64,000 bases of DNA, taken from positions 1,426,001-1,490,000 of the forward strand of contig NZ_CP045915.1 of the NCBI RefSeq assembly GCF_009650095.1. Direction: 5' to 3'. Source of the DNA: Gracilibacillus salitolerans (GTDB lineage Bacteria; Bacillota; Bacilli; Bacillales; Amphibacillaceae). A model generated the notes under the pieces. The model was not told where the DNA came from and did no database searches. It saw nothing but the letters and a program-made list of their open reading frames with translations. Positions 45,760 to 55,557 of the stretch are shown here, piece after piece (position 1 is the stretch's first letter; each line of letters starts with the position of its first letter). Position numbers and translations under genes: made by a program.

Positions 45760-47475
45760 ATGAAACTTTCACGACAGCAATATGCTGCTCTATATGGTCC
45801 GACAGCTGGGGATCAAATTCGGCTAGCAGATACCGATATATGGATCGAAATCGAGAAAGATTTCACGACATATGGAGATGAAAGTGTCTTTGGCGGTGGA
45901 AAAGTATTACGAGATGGTATGGGGCAAAGCAGTACAAGAACGCGTGATCAAAACGTCTTGGACTTAATTTTAACCAATGCGTTGATTCTCGATTATACTG
46001 GCATTGTTAAAGCAGATATCGGGATTAAGGATGGAAGAATTGTTGCTATTGGCAAAGGTGGAAATCCAGATGTGATGGAAGGGGTCACCGAAAATATGGT
46101 GGTCGGTGCCTCAACAGAAGTGATTGCCTGTGAAGGGAAAATCGTTACGGCAGGTGCAATAGATGCACATATTCATTTTATCAGTCCGCAACAAATAGAA
46201 GTAGCCTTGGCAGCAGGGTTTACGACGATGCTTGGCGGTGGTACCGGGCCTGCAACGGGTACAAATGCAACGACATGTACACCGGGCGAGTGGAATATCC
46301 ACCGAATGTTGGAGGCAGCAGAAGAATATCCGATCAACTTAGGCTTTTTAGGAAAAGGAAATGCTTCCTCACCTGATCCACAACGAGAACAGGTCAAAGC
46401 TGGTGCCATAGGTCTGAAATTACATGAGGACTGGGGAACAACACCGGCAGCGATCAGTCAATGTCTCAGTGTGGCAGACGAATTGGATGTGCAAGTGGCA
46501 ATCCACACCGATACATTAAATGAAGCTGGTTTTCTGGAAGACACCGTCAAGGCAATTGGCAACCGTGTGATTCATACCTATCATACGGAAGGGGCAGGGG
46601 GAGGACATGCACCAGATATCATGAAGATTGCATCTTTTCCTAATGTGCTGCCATCATCAACTAATCCAACAAGACCATATACGGTTAATACGATTGATGA
46701 GCATCTTGACATGTTAATGGTCTGTCATCACTTGGATCATAACGTACCAGAGGATGTGGCTTTTGCCGATTCACGGATACGTCCGGAAACAATCGCAGCA
46801 GAAGATATTTTACATGACTTAGGTGTAATTAGTATGATCTCTTCTGATTCACAGGCAATGGGACGTGTTGGCGAAAGTATTACCCGAACGTGGCAAACAG
46901 CAGATAAGATGAAAAAACAGCGCGGCTTTTTACAGGAAGATCAACAAGCGGAAAATGATAACACTCGTGCCAAGCGCTATGTGGCAAAGTATACCATTAA
47001 TCCAGCGATTACTCATGGAATGAGCGACGAGATCGGCTCGGTTGAAGTTGGAAAGCTGGCGGATTTGGTGATTTGGGATGCAAAATTTTTTGGAACAAAA
47101 CCGGAAACAGTTGTAAAAGGCGGTATGATCGCTTATGCACAAATGGGTGATCCGAATGCATCGATTCCGACACCACAGCCGGTGATGATGCGGCCGATGT
47201 TTGGCGCGCTAGGAAAAGCGAAATATAAAACCGCTATTACCTTTGTTTCACAAGCAGCATACAAAGACAAGGTTCATGAAGAGCTAGGTTTGCAGAAGCT
47301 AGTGCGTCCTGTGCAAAACTGCCGAAATATAGGGAAACTGGATCTGCCTTTGAATGATGCAACACCACAAATTGAAGTAGATCCAGAGACATATGAAGTA
47401 AAACTTGATGGTGAAATCATCACTTGTGAACCTTTTGAAGAGGTAGCGATGGCACAACGCTATTATTTATTCTAA
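45760..47475 (+). CDS. ureC: urease alpha (catalytic) subunit
   Basis: 571 residues. The di-nickel site is complete: His137 and His139 (DAHIHF), carbamylated Lys220 (GLKLHEDWG), later His residues in VAIHTDT and GGGHAPD, and Asp in SSDSQAMGR. The flap cysteine is in MVCHHLDH. It hydrolyses urea to ammonia and carbamate in the cytoplasm. AGAAAGGAGC precedes ATG 45760. Confidence 0.98.
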   Translation: MKLSRQQYAALYGPTAGDQIRLADTDIWIEIEKDFTTYGDESVFGGGKVLRDGMGQSSTRTRDQNVLDLILTNALILDYTGIVKADIGIKDGRIVAIGKGGNPDVMEGVTENMVVGASTEVIACEGKIVTAGAIDAHIHFISPQQIEVALAAGFTTMLGGGTGPATGTNATTCTPGEWNIHRMLEAAEEYPINLGFLGKGNASSPDPQREQVKAGAIGLKLHEDWGTTPAAISQCLSVADELDVQVAIHTDTLNEAGFLEDTVKAIGNRVIHTYHTEGAGGGHAPDIMKIASFPNVLPSSTNPTRPYTVNTIDEHLDMLMVCHHLDHNVPEDVAFADSRIRPETIAAEDILHDLGVISMISSDSQAMGRVGESITRTWQTADKMKKQRGFLQEDQQAENDNTRAKRYVAKYTINPAITHGMSDEIGSVEVGKLADLVIWDAKFFGTKPETVVKGGMIAYAQMGDPNASIPTPQPVMMRPMFGALGKAKYKTAITFVSQAAYKDKVHEELGLQKLVRPVQNCRNIGKLDLPLNDATPQIEVDPETYEVKLDGEIITCEPFEEVAMAQRYYLF

Positions 47476-47487
47476 GGAGGAAATAAG

Positions 47488-47931
47488 ATGTTAACGAAAG
47501 AAGTAATCACGAATATCGAAGAAAAACCAAAAGATCATCCGAATCGCGAGTGGATTGAACTCGATTGGGATGAATTAAATAAACGCATTATCAGAAAAAC
47601 AACAGATAAAGGCACAGATGTCGCCATATCCTTAGAGGAAAAAGCACCATTAAAAGTAGGCGATGTTGTGTTTGAAGATGAGGAAAAACAAATTGTTATC
47701 CGTACGAAAAAAGAAAAAGTCTACGTCGTTTACCCAGAAAATATCGTACAAATGGGGAAGGCTGCATTTGAATTAGGTAATCGTCATACACCATGTCTTA
47801 TTTCAGAATCAGAAATTGTTGTGCGCTATGATGAAACGCTAGAACGTTTATTTGATGAAGTAGGTGTTAGGTATGAGAAGACAGAAAGAAGGTTCACAGA
47901 GCCATTTAAATACAGAGGGCATCAACACTAA
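47488..47931 (+). CDS. ureE: urease nickel metallochaperone UreE
   Basis: 147 residues. The peptide-binding N-domain and metal-binding C-domain (LGNRHTPCLI with the key His) are present. The tail is short, ending RGHQH, without the His-rich extension of Klebsiella UreE. It delivers nickel to UreG/UreC. AAGGAGG precedes ATG 47488. The end overlaps ureF by about 59 bases. Confidence 0.95.
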   Translation: MLTKEVITNIEEKPKDHPNREWIELDWDELNKRIIRKTTDKGTDVAISLEEKAPLKVGDVVFEDEEKQIVIRTKKEKVYVVYPENIVQMGKAAFELGNRHTPCLISESEIVVRYDETLERLFDEVGVRYEKTERRFTEPFKYRGHQH

Positions 47932-48598
47932 GTTTCTCTATTTAATGCATATCCATGACTCTGCTTTTCCGATTGGCACCTATACTCATTCGTTTGGGAT
48001 GGAGACCTTTATTCAAGAGGATTTAATTAGAACAAAAGGCGATTTATTTCATTTTTGCCAAATGTATCTCCATGAAAATGTTGCCTATACGGATGGTATT
48101 TTTGTCAAGGAATCTTATCAAGAAGAGGAACTGGCAGAATTAATTCGATTGGAAAAAATATGTGATGCCAGCAAAAATGCAGAAGAGACTAGAGAAGCGA
48201 GCAGTATGATTGGCAAACAATTTGTAAAAGCAGTATTGCCTGTCAGTGACACACCGTCTCTCGAGGAATGGTATCAACTTTTGCAGGAGAAAAAGGTGAT
48301 CGCTCATTTCCCAATTGTATATAGCCTATATGCGAAAGATTTAGCATTTGATCTTTATACAACCGTGCTTACTTTTTTGTATTCATCAACGATTGGACTA
48401 GTTCACAACGCCGTTCGAGCAATTCCGCTCGGTCAAAAAGCTGGAATTGAAGTGATTCATCGCTTAATACCGGAGATGGAAAAAGCAACGGTAAATGTGT
48501 TGAATCGTGACCTGTCAAATTTGTCTAATCATGCTGTTGGTCTCGAACTTGCATCAATGCAACATAAATATTTAAGCTCACGATTATTTATATCTTAA
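47873..48598 (+). CDS. ureF: urease accessory protein UreF
   Basis: 241 residues, all helical. Typical UreF stretches are [33 protein letters not shown] and a C-terminal [17 protein letters not shown] 47873 is read from within ureE, with GTTAGG weakly placed upstream; GTG 47864 is an alternative. It joins UreD and UreG in the activation complex. Confidence 0.93.
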   Translation: MRRQKEGSQSHLNTEGINTKFLYLMHIHDSAFPIGTYTHSFGMETFIQEDLIRTKGDLFHFCQMYLHENVAYTDGIFVKESYQEEELAELIRLEKICDASKNAEETREASSMIGKQFVKAVLPVSDTPSLEEWYQLLQEKKVIAHFPIVYSLYAKDLAFDLYTTVLTFLYSSTIGLVHNAVRAIPLGQKAGIEVIHRLIPEMEKATVNVLNRDLSNLSNHAVGLELASMQHKYLSSRLFIS

Positions 48599-48614
48599 GG
48601 AAGGGGAATGTTGT

Positions 48615-49232
48615 ATGAAACCAGTTATTGTAGGGGTCGGAGGTCCTGTTGGCTCTGGTAAAACCTCTCTCGTTGAAAAGTTAACACAAGAGATGGTGAA
48701 CCATTATAGTGTTGCCGTTATTACAAATGATATTTATACCAAAGAAGATGCACAATTTTTAATCAAACAAGGCATTTTACCAGAAGATCGGATTATCGGT
48801 GTCGAAACAGGAGGATGTCCACACACAGCCATTCGTGAGGATGCATCGATGAATTTTGAGGCAATTGACGAATTAAAACGTCGCTTCGATGATCTTGATA
48901 TTATTTTACTAGAAAGTGGTGGCGATAATTTATCTGCCACGTTCAGTCCAGAGCTTGTCGACGGATATATTTATGTGATTGATGTGGCAGAAGGTGGCGA
49001 TATCCCGAGAAAAGGTGGTCCAGGTGTAACAAGATCAGACCTTTTACTCGTTAACAAAATTGATCTGGCACCATACGTGGAAGTTGATCTTGATAAAATG
49101 AAAGTAGATGCAAAAGAAGCACGTAAAGAGCGTCCGTTTGTCTTTACCAATGTAAAAAAAGGTGACGGTATTCCTGAAGTCATTCAGTGGATTCAGCATG
49201 CCATGTTATTAGAAGGAAGCGAAGTATCGTAA
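48615..49232 (+). CDS. ureG: urease accessory GTPase UreG
   Basis: 205 residues. P-loop [11 protein letters not shown], the nickel-binding CPH motif in [25 protein letters not shown] and NKIDLAP. GTP hydrolysis drives nickel insertion into urease. AAGGAAGGGG precedes ATG 48615. Confidence 0.97.
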   Translation: MKPVIVGVGGPVGSGKTSLVEKLTQEMVNHYSVAVITNDIYTKEDAQFLIKQGILPEDRIIGVETGGCPHTAIREDASMNFEAIDELKRRFDDLDIILLESGGDNLSATFSPELVDGYIYVIDVAEGGDIPRKGGPGVTRSDLLLVNKIDLAPYVEVDLDKMKVDAKEARKERPFVFTNVKKGDGIPEVIQWIQHAMLLEGSEVS

Positions 49233-50006
49233 ATGGATGGGAAACTCGATTTTTATTTTGCGTTGCGCAAGCAGAAAACGATCATGAAAGATGTCTATTA
49301 TCAACCGCCACTGAAAGCAAGCAGAGGTTTGTATGTAGATAATCCAAATGATATCACGGTTTATTTAATGGAATCTTCTGGTGGACTTGTAGCAGGAGAT
49401 ACGAATGCATATAGTGTTCTTTTAGACAAGGGTACTCACGTAACATTGCATCCCCAGGCTGCGACAAAAGTGTATCCAGCCTACAATGGCAATCCAAGCA
49501 GACAACAAGTTCAGATCGAATTAGGCGAACAAGCTTCTTTAACATGGAAAAGAGAAGAAGTCATTCCTTTTGCCGAAAGTGAATTCCACAGTCATACGAC
49601 GGTAAATATGAAAAAAAACAGTCGCTTTTACTGGGAAGAAATTTTATATCCAGGACGGGAAAAACGAGGGGAACGGTTCACGTTTGATAAATGCCACACG
49701 CAACTAGAAGTATGGATGGAGGATGACTGTCTGGTTTATGATAGCTTGCGCTTTGAGCCGAGCCATCAGGATGTGAAACATTTTGGGGTAATGGGAGACT
49801 ATTACTATATAGCAAGTGTCTGGTTAATAGATAAAGAAATAGAATTGGATGTGGAAAAGTGGAATCATTCATCAGCGGATCATCAGATAAGTATCACTAG
49901 ATTGCGTGATGCCGGGTATTTAGTGCGTTTTTTATCCAATGATTTACCACGAATAAAAAAAGAAATGGATCAATTGGGAAACCAAAAGCTAGCAGTTAGT
50001 GTGTAA
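49233..50006 (+). CDS. ureD: urease accessory protein UreD
   Basis: 257 residues, beta-rich UreD/UreH fold: YYQPPLKASRGLY, MESSGGLVAGDTN, PQAATKVYP. It starts right after the ureG stop. It is the scaffold that binds apo-urease and passes nickel from UreG. Placing ureD last (ureABCEFGD) is a common Bacillus/Staphylococcus order. A terminator overlaps its stop codon. No urea channel ureI or nickel importer is present nearby. Confidence 0.95.
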   Translation: MDGKLDFYFALRKQKTIMKDVYYQPPLKASRGLYVDNPNDITVYLMESSGGLVAGDTNAYSVLLDKGTHVTLHPQAATKVYPAYNGNPSRQQVQIELGEQASLTWKREEVIPFAESEFHSHTTVNMKKNSRFYWEEILYPGREKRGERFTFDKCHTQLEVWMEDDCLVYDSLRFEPSHQDVKHFGVMGDYYYIASVWLIDKEIELDVEKWNHSSADHQISITRLRDAGYLVRFLSNDLPRIKKEMDQLGNQKLAVSV

Positions 50007-50022
50007 CTGCTAGCTTTACCTT
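49982..50022 (+). terminator. terminator of the urt-ure operon
   Basis: AAGCTAGCAGTTA / TAACTGCTAGCTT (about 49985-50015), a 13-bp perfect stem, followed by a short T-rich tail. The stop codon is within it. Confidence 0.8.
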
Positions 50023-50133
50023 ATAAACAACAAATCTCCATAGGATGAGCAAAGATTTGTCATAAAAGCCTAGGAAAATACCGTTCTAATAAGCGCTCAA
50101 TTTTTAATTAGGTCATCTCTTGCGACTTTCATT

Positions 50134-50589
50134 CTAAAAAGGTTTTGTAATCATCAGGAATATAATAATTAACAACAAGGCGTTTTCTATATATTCCACA
50201 CGCAACAGTTTCTGGAGATTTTCATTATAGTGCTCAGGAACTCTTTCAAGACATTGATCAGCAATCAGTTCTTTAATTGGTGCCGAAAACTTTTTGAGCA
50301 GTGTTGGTCCTAACGAAAGTGCGATGAAGTAGAGAATCATGCTGGTAAGATACCACCCTTGCTGAAAAAGTATTGGTCTGATTGAGCCCATCAAAAGCCC
50401 AGTTACTAAAACAAGTATGCCACCAATCATCACAAAAATATGTACTTTCTTTTTTAATGCAAAAGCATGTCTTATTTCAGGCAGGGTGTTAGCAGACTTT
50501 ACAATAATAGTCAGCACAAACCCTGGCCCAATTCCAACAATTGCAGAAAAAATATGAATAATAACAAGCCATGTATAAATTGATTGCAT
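50134..50589 (-). CDS. DUF2269-type membrane protein
   Basis: 151 residues with four helices and conserved His residues in the first two (VIIHIFSAIVGIGPGF, KKVHIFVMIGG). I assign it to DUF2269 from this pattern. It resembles CopD-like small haem or copper membrane proteins. Separate transcript, convergent with ureD. Function unknown. Confidence 0.8.
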   Translation of the reverse strand: MQSIYTWLVIIHIFSAIVGIGPGFVLTIIVKSANTLPEIRHAFALKKKVHIFVMIGGILVLVTGLLMGSIRPILFQQGWYLTSMILYFIALSLGPTLLKKFSAPIKELIADQCLERVPEHYNENLQKLLRVEYIENALLLIIIFLMITKPF

Positions 50590-50662
50590 TCGATCACCCT
50601 CTTCTCACTCATTATAAAACAATGATAACGAAAAGTAATTGACAAAATGATGAATTATAAAA

Positions 50663-50909
50663 GAGGTTGGGACAAAAGAGTAATTAAACAGGAAAAATCC
50701 GAACATTAATGCCTGAGCAAATGTACCGCTTCGGCAAAATACTTCGCTTTCCGTGGGCACGGCTTCAGCTAACTGTGTGAAGAAGAGCACTTCTTCACAC
50801 AGTGGATCTTCAGCTAGTGTGAGTTCCCACAGGAGTCTGCGTATTTTGCCTACGCTAAGTTCAGATTGTTCGGATTCTCGTTATTCCTATTTAGTTATGT
50901 CCCAGCCTC
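50663..50909. repeat. repeat family C element containing a family-B core
   Basis: Ends GAGGTTGGGACA (50663-50674) and TGTCCCAGCCTC (50898-50909) are near-perfect inverted repeats; inner arms AAATCCGAAC / GTTCGGATT follow. Inside lies a family-B core (CTTCAGCTAACT, an own hairpin of GTGTGAAGAAG / CTTCTTCACAC, AGTGGATCTTCAG). A related C element is at 60200-60527. No coding sequence. Confidence 0.75.
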
Positions 50910-50954
50910 TTCTTCTGGTTGCGAGAAAAGTAAGGGTATCTCGCCAATAATCAC

Positions 50955-52412
50955 TTATTTAGGAGGCTGTTTTAGTTCTTCCCCATTTTTACCTTGATAA
51001 CGTAGCCCCCAGCCTGTTAATGCCGCAACTAGCATGACAATCACAAGGAACCAACCTTGGAATACAAATGGGAAAACTGCTGTTGGCGAAACAATCGGCA
51101 GCCATTCGTATGTTTCCTGCATCATGCTGATCGTGGACCAACCGAGCAATACTGGTGCTCCCCAAGGGAAAATATAACCTAATGCTGAAGTGATAGCATC
51201 CAGCATATTCGCACGACGATAACTGTGGATCTTATATTTTTCACCAATTTCACGAACAAATGGTGCCGCTGCAATTTCGGCAGCCGTATTAATGGTAATC
51301 GCACTGTTTAGTAAAGCAACGATCGCCCACATGGAAACTTCAGCACGACGAACAGAGTTTTTAATCCATTTAACAAGTGTAGATGTAATTACCTCCATGG
51401 TACCACCTAGCCGTAATAAATGCGCTGCGGCAACTATTAATAAAATTAAGATTGCCATATTGATATACCCGACAATACCATTAATAAGTGCACCTTCGAT
51501 TATATTATCTGAATCAGGGTTGAAACGAATCACATCACTAAACGAACCTACAGGGAATAGTACAAGCATTACTATTGCTGTTAAGATTCCCCATGTTAAA
51601 GAAGTGATGATATGATGGCCTGATATGGCTAAAAATAGTACCACAACAAACGGTATAAGCATTAATAACCCACTGGGATTAGTGGAAGCCTCAATACTTG
51701 CTTGGTTCTCGATTGAACCACCACCGCCAAATATAATAAAGATAATCAACGTTGGAATAGCGGCAATAATCGCATATTTAAAACGACTTTTTACAACACC
51801 TGGTACATCGGCATCTTGTGTTGTTGCCGATACAATCGTTGTATCTGAAACAGGTGCTAGGTTGTCCCCGAATACCGCTCCAGCAAGAATCGCTGCAAAT
51901 AAAATGGTCGGATCTGCCCCTGTTGCTACCCCAGCCGGGAACATTAAGGTACAAAAAGCAACCGTTGTACCATAACCAGTACCAACTGCAGTCGAGAATG
52001 TGGCAGCCAATATAAAGGTCAATCCAACAAAGAGACCTCCCGTGAACCCGGTAATTATACCGATCCAGACAAGACCTTCAACCAATCCGCCAACTTGCAA
52101 TACTTGAGCAAACATTCCTGCATAAAACCATGCAACCATTGCTACTACACCAATCGGTTGGGCTAGTCCATCAAATAATCCTTGTGCATAATCTGCCCAT
52201 TTACTTTTACAGAAAAATAATCCTAGGGTAATTCCAAAAATAGCACCAAGGACAAGGCCAATTTCGGAAGATAATTGTAATACACTAGTAGTGATCGCCC
52301 ATATGACGAAAAATAATAACGGAACTGCTGCGCCAAATGCGCCTAAGCGAAAATCCAGTTTATTCATTTTTGAATTTCCTGTTGCGCGCGATAATTGACT
52401 ATCTTGCTCCAT
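50955..52412 (-). CDS. nhaC: Na+/H+ antiporter NhaC
   Basis: 485 residues from ATG 52412, behind GGAGG. About twelve helices. The NhaC-type stretches GTGYGTTVAFCTLMFPAGVATGADP (residues about 154-178), FGDNLAPVSDTTIVSATTQ and SAITINTAAEIAAAPF are clear. It expels sodium in exchange for protons, which suits saline or alkaline life. Single gene. Confidence 0.92.
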   Translation of the reverse strand: MEQDSQLSRATGNSKMNKLDFRLGAFGAAVPLLFFVIWAITTSVLQLSSEIGLVLGAIFGITLGLFFCKSKWADYAQGLFDGLAQPIGVVAMVAWFYAGMFAQVLQVGGLVEGLVWIGIITGFTGGLFVGLTFILAATFSTAVGTGYGTTVAFCTLMFPAGVATGADPTILFAAILAGAVFGDNLAPVSDTTIVSATTQDADVPGVVKSRFKYAIIAAIPTLIIFIIFGGGGSIENQASIEASTNPSGLLMLIPFVVVLFLAISGHHIITSLTWGILTAIVMLVLFPVGSFSDVIRFNPDSDNIIEGALINGIVGYINMAILILLIVAAAHLLRLGGTMEVITSTLVKWIKNSVRRAEVSMWAIVALLNSAITINTAAEIAAAPFVREIGEKYKIHSYRRANMLDAITSALGYIFPWGAPVLLGWSTISMMQETYEWLPIVSPTAVFPFVFQGWFLVIVMLVAALTGWGLRYQGKNGEELKQPPK

Positions 52413-52525
52413 ATAGATTTCCTCCTTCACTTATATAAAAAGCCTTTAATATTGTATCATATTTAAGTAACGAATAAGTATGATTTTTTCCTTCATTATA
52501 TTGCATTAATTAGAAAGGGTGTATA

Positions 52526-52547
52526 TAATCGAAATGATTACGATTTA
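52526..52547. promoter_or_regulatory. Zur-like operator
   Basis: TAATCGAAATGATTACGATTTA resembles the Bacillus Zur box AAATCGTAATNATTACGATTT; only two positions in the left arm differ. It is nearly palindromic around 52536, 75 bases before the permease start at 52622. Confidence 0.6.
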
Positions 52548-52621
52548 TTTTGTCGGATGGATTCTAGAATTCTATTTATTACATAGATATAATGGTAGAT
52601 GAAGACAAAAAGGAGAATATT

Positions 52622-53620
52622 ATGAGAAAAAGTTTACCTTCACTGATTATTGATTCTGCTATTTTATTGCTGTTTGTTATGGTCGTATATGTATTTACCT
52701 TTAGTGATACCTTCTCCATTATGGAGTTACCAGATTCCTTTTATCATCTGAATACCATCTTTTTAAGTATTTTAATAGAAGCATTACCGTTTGTTTTAAT
52801 AGGTGTGATTATTGCGGGAATTATTCAAATATTTATTACAGAAGATCAGTTAAAAAAATGGATTCCTAAAAATAAATATGCCGCCGTCTTTATGAGTTGT
52901 GTTGTTGGTGGTCTTTTTCCTGCTTGTGAATGTGGGATTGTTCCGATTGTTAGAAGACTGATTGCCAAGGGTGTTCCGATTTATGCAGGGATAGGATTTT
53001 TATTAACAGGGCCATTAATCAATCCAATCGTGATCTTTTCTACATATATGGCGTTTGGAAATGATTTGAAAATCGCGCTCTTACGGATGGGAATAGGCTT
53101 CCTTATTGCACTCGTTATCGGTATTATCATTAGCTTGCTATTTCAAAGCAATCAGCTGAAAGCACACGCAACAACAATATCCAGTTGTCAAGCAGACACT
53201 GATAACCAATCCTTCTTAGAAAAGGTGGGCAAAACGTTATTACACGCGGTGGACGAATTTTTTGATATGGGGAAATACCTAATTATTGGTGCTTTTTTAG
53301 CTGCATTTGTACAAGTATATGTTTCTACCAATTTGTTAGTTAGTATAGGGGAGGGCCATGTTGCGTCTCTTGTAGTTATGATGGGATTAGCTTATTTACT
53401 ATCATTATGTTCTGAGGCAGATGCTTTTATCGGTGCATCGTTCTCCAATATATTCCCGCAAGCATCTATTTTAGGTTTTCTCATTTATGGACCTATGATA
53501 GATTTGAAAAATACATTTATGATGTTAAGTGTGTTTAAGACTAGGTTTGTATTGATTTTTGTAGGTATTGTAACGGTCACAGTTTTTATTCTGATCAGTC
53601 TGTTGCAAGGATTTATTTAA
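52622..53620 (+). CDS. COG0701-type permease (YcgR-like)
   Basis: 332 residues from ATG 52622 behind AAAAGGAG. About eight helices; the conserved LFPACECGIVPIVRRL (with two Cys and one Glu), GPLINPIVIFSTY and LCSEADAFIGASF (Cys-Ser-Glu-Ala-Asp) mark the DUF318/COG0701 permease family. Together with the next gene it equals B. subtilis ycgR-ycgQ. The Zur-like box suggests a role in zinc handling. The transported species is not established. Confidence 0.85.
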   Translation: MRKSLPSLIIDSAILLLFVMVVYVFTFSDTFSIMELPDSFYHLNTIFLSILIEALPFVLIGVIIAGIIQIFITEDQLKKWIPKNKYAAVFMSCVVGGLFPACECGIVPIVRRLIAKGVPIYAGIGFLLTGPLINPIVIFSTYMAFGNDLKIALLRMGIGFLIALVIGIIISLLFQSNQLKAHATTISSCQADTDNQSFLEKVGKTLLHAVDEFFDMGKYLIIGAFLAAFVQVYVSTNLLVSIGEGHVASLVVMMGLAYLLSLCSEADAFIGASFSNIFPQASILGFLIYGPMIDLKNTFMMLSVFKTRFVLIFVGIVTVTVFILISLLQGFI

Positions 53621-53633
53621 GGGGGGCAGCAGC

Positions 53634-54575
53634 ATGAAATTAAATGGACAACAACTATTACGCGCTACGATCCTATTATTTTTCACCATCTTTATTTTCC
53701 GATTACACGTTAGTGGTGACATCTTAAAGTTGATTAACCCGAAATATGAAACCTTAAGTCAAATTGGGGCTTCACTATTTCTATTGTTATTTTTAGTTCA
53801 AATGCATCGAGTGTTTACATTTGGAACAAAAGCAGAACATCACCATCATGAGGGAGGCCATGACCACCATCATGATCATGGCGATCAACCAATGAATCTA
53901 AAAAAAGTTTTTAGTTATATGATTATCGTTTTTCCTATTGCGTCAGGTATGTTATTACCACTATCGAGCTTAGATGCATCGATTGCGAAAAATAAAGGTG
54001 CGACACTATCGATTACAAGACAAGCGGAACAAGAGGAATCGTCACAAGATGAACTAGCTGAAACACAGACACCAGATGAAGTTCCTCCTGGGACAGAACA
54101 ACCGGCAGGTGATGATAATCCGATAGATCCGAATATCTATAAAAACACGATTAAAAAGACCGAATATGATCAATTGCGTTCTGATATTTTGCTACAGACA
54201 CATATAGAAATGGGGGAAACGCTCTTTTCAACGTATTATCAAGAAATAATGGCGAATACCGAACAGTTGCAAGGAACAAGGGTAAGCTTATCAGGATTTG
54301 TATATCGTGAAGAAGGTTTTTCAGCGGAGCAATTAGTAATCGGTCGCTTTTTGATTACACATTGTGTGGCAGATGCAGGATTAATAGGTTTCTTAACCGA
54401 ATTTGATCAGGCAAAAAACATCGAAGATAATACATGGTTAGACGTAACAGGAACGATTCAACTAACAGATTATCAAGGTTCCCAAATACCGGTTATCGAA
54501 GTAACTGATGTAGAAACAATTGAAGAACCCGACCAGCCTTATGTATACCCTATAAATATAGAGATTGTCGAATAA
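53634..54575 (+). CDS. TIGR03943-type permease partner with His-rich loop (YcgQ-like)
   Basis: 313 residues. Two or three membrane helices in the first 110 residues are separated by a metal-binding-like loop rich in His/Asp/Gly (about 64-82: HHHHEGGHDHHHDHGD). An acidic linker and an extracellular domain (about 185-310) follow with SGFVYREEGF, RFLITHCVADAG and GTIQLTDYQG. GGGGGGC precedes ATG 53634, 13 bases after the permease. The HHHHEGGHDHHHDH loop is what zinc proteins often carry. Function unproven. Confidence 0.8.
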   Translation: MKLNGQQLLRATILLFFTIFIFRLHVSGDILKLINPKYETLSQIGASLFLLLFLVQMHRVFTFGTKAEHHHHEGGHDHHHDHGDQPMNLKKVFSYMIIVFPIASGMLLPLSSLDASIAKNKGATLSITRQAEQEESSQDELAETQTPDEVPPGTEQPAGDDNPIDPNIYKNTIKKTEYDQLRSDILLQTHIEMGETLFSTYYQEIMANTEQLQGTRVSLSGFVYREEGFSAEQLVIGRFLITHCVADAGLIGFLTEFDQAKNIEDNTWLDVTGTIQLTDYQGSQIPVIEVTDVETIEEPDQPYVYPINIEIVE

Positions 54576-54579
54576 TGGA

Positions 54580-54612
54580 TGTGGATCAGTGAGTTCCACT
54601 GATCCTTGATTT
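54580..54612 (+). terminator. Rho-independent terminator
   Basis: GGATCAGTG (54583-54591) pairs with CACTGATCC (54597-54605), with a TTGATTT tail. Confidence 0.8.
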
Positions 54613-55039
54613 AATTGGTGAAAAAGTCAAACCCTAATGCGGTTAATACTCCAAATGCTAATGACCAAGCTCCAATGCTGAAAGTAGACCAGACTAAGGT
54701 TGCTTGTTTTGTTGCGCCTAGTGTCATACCGATAAAGGCAGCGATATGAGAACCAATTAGGATTGGTCCTAGCAACACCATGCCCGGTAGCCCGTATTTA
54801 TTCAAAAGATTGCGTGCTCTATCTTCGCGTTTGTTTTGTTTCTCTTGCCTTTTGGCTAGCCACAGCTTGAATTTATCATAACCGAAAATTAAGGCTAGTA
54901 TGGTTGCCATATTTCCGATGAAAGCGACCAAGATAACGAGAAGGGGATTTAATCCTGTTACAATGCCAAGTGGAATCACGAGAGCAATTTCAAACCAAGG
55001 TAGTGCAGCACCTAAAAAAATAAGTACATATTCTAACAT
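54611..55039 (-). CDS. small multidrug export family membrane protein (COG2426)
   Basis: 142 residues, four helices: LPWFEIALVIPLGIVTGLNPLLV, then a basic loop KRQEKQNKREDRARN, then GLPGMVLLGPILIGSHIAAFIG. These match the COG2426 / Sm_multidrug_ex family. The family name implies export but evidence for it is thin. Separate from the fld gene by a strong terminator. Confidence 0.8.
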   Translation of the reverse strand: MLEYVLIFLGAALPWFEIALVIPLGIVTGLNPLLVILVAFIGNMATILALIFGYDKFKLWLAKRQEKQNKREDRARNLLNKYGLPGMVLLGPILIGSHIAAFIGMTLGATKQATLVWSTFSIGAWSLAFGVLTALGFDFFTN

Positions 55040-55057
55040 TCTGCCATTCTCCTTCCA

Positions 55058-55096
55058 TGAAAAAAGTTGATGTTTTTACAACATCAACTTTTAAAG
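55058..55096. terminator. terminator of the nrd-flavodoxin operon
   Basis: A 13-bp stem AAAAGTTGATGTT / AACATCAACTTTT (about 55062-55092) with A/T tracts on both sides. Confidence 0.85.
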
Positions 55097-55543
55097 CTAT
55101 GAAACTACTGCAAATTCACTTGCTAATCGATCACAAAATTTTTCGCATCGGTGAAGATCTTCGTCTTGCGGTGTTAATTCTACTTTTAAGGTAACTGCAA
55201 GATTAGTATGAACATAAAGCATATCTCTAAAAATGTCTACCGCTCCACAATAATAAGGATAGAAGCTGTCTCCTGTTCCAAATACACCTGTGGTAATATG
55301 TTTTACCTCTTCCTCTTCAAATGCTTCAAAGACTTCTTCCATTTCCATTGGAAGTTCACCATTGTCCCATGAATACGTACCGACAGTAACGATATCATAG
55401 TTGTGCAGCTGTTCCGGATGGAATTCATCGACAGGAATCAGGTCTGTTTCGATATGATGCTTATTCATAGTGTCACAAATGATATCTGCCAGAGTAGAGG
55501 TATTACCTGTAACAGATGTATAAATAATCGCAGCTTTCATCAT
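55097..55543 (-). CDS. flavodoxin in the ribonucleotide reductase operon
   Basis: 148 residues. The FMN phosphate loop TSVTGNTSTL (9-18), GTYSWDNGELP (FMN ring loop) and FGTGDSFY are typical of short-chain flavodoxins of the YkuN/YkuP type. It is not a typical NrdI. AGGAGGC precedes ATG 55543, and it begins 14 bases after nrdB on the same strand, so it is co-transcribed. It likely supplies electrons or oxidant for NrdB radical formation or maintenance, which is inference. Confidence 0.88.
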   Translation of the reverse strand: MMKAAIIYTSVTGNTSTLADIICDTMNKHHIETDLIPVDEFHPEQLHNYDIVTVGTYSWDNGELPMEMEEVFEAFEEEEVKHITTGVFGTGDSFYPYYCGAVDIFRDMLYVHTNLAVTLKVELTPQDEDLHRCEKFCDRLASEFAVVS

Positions 55544-55557
55544 GAAAAGCCTCCTTA

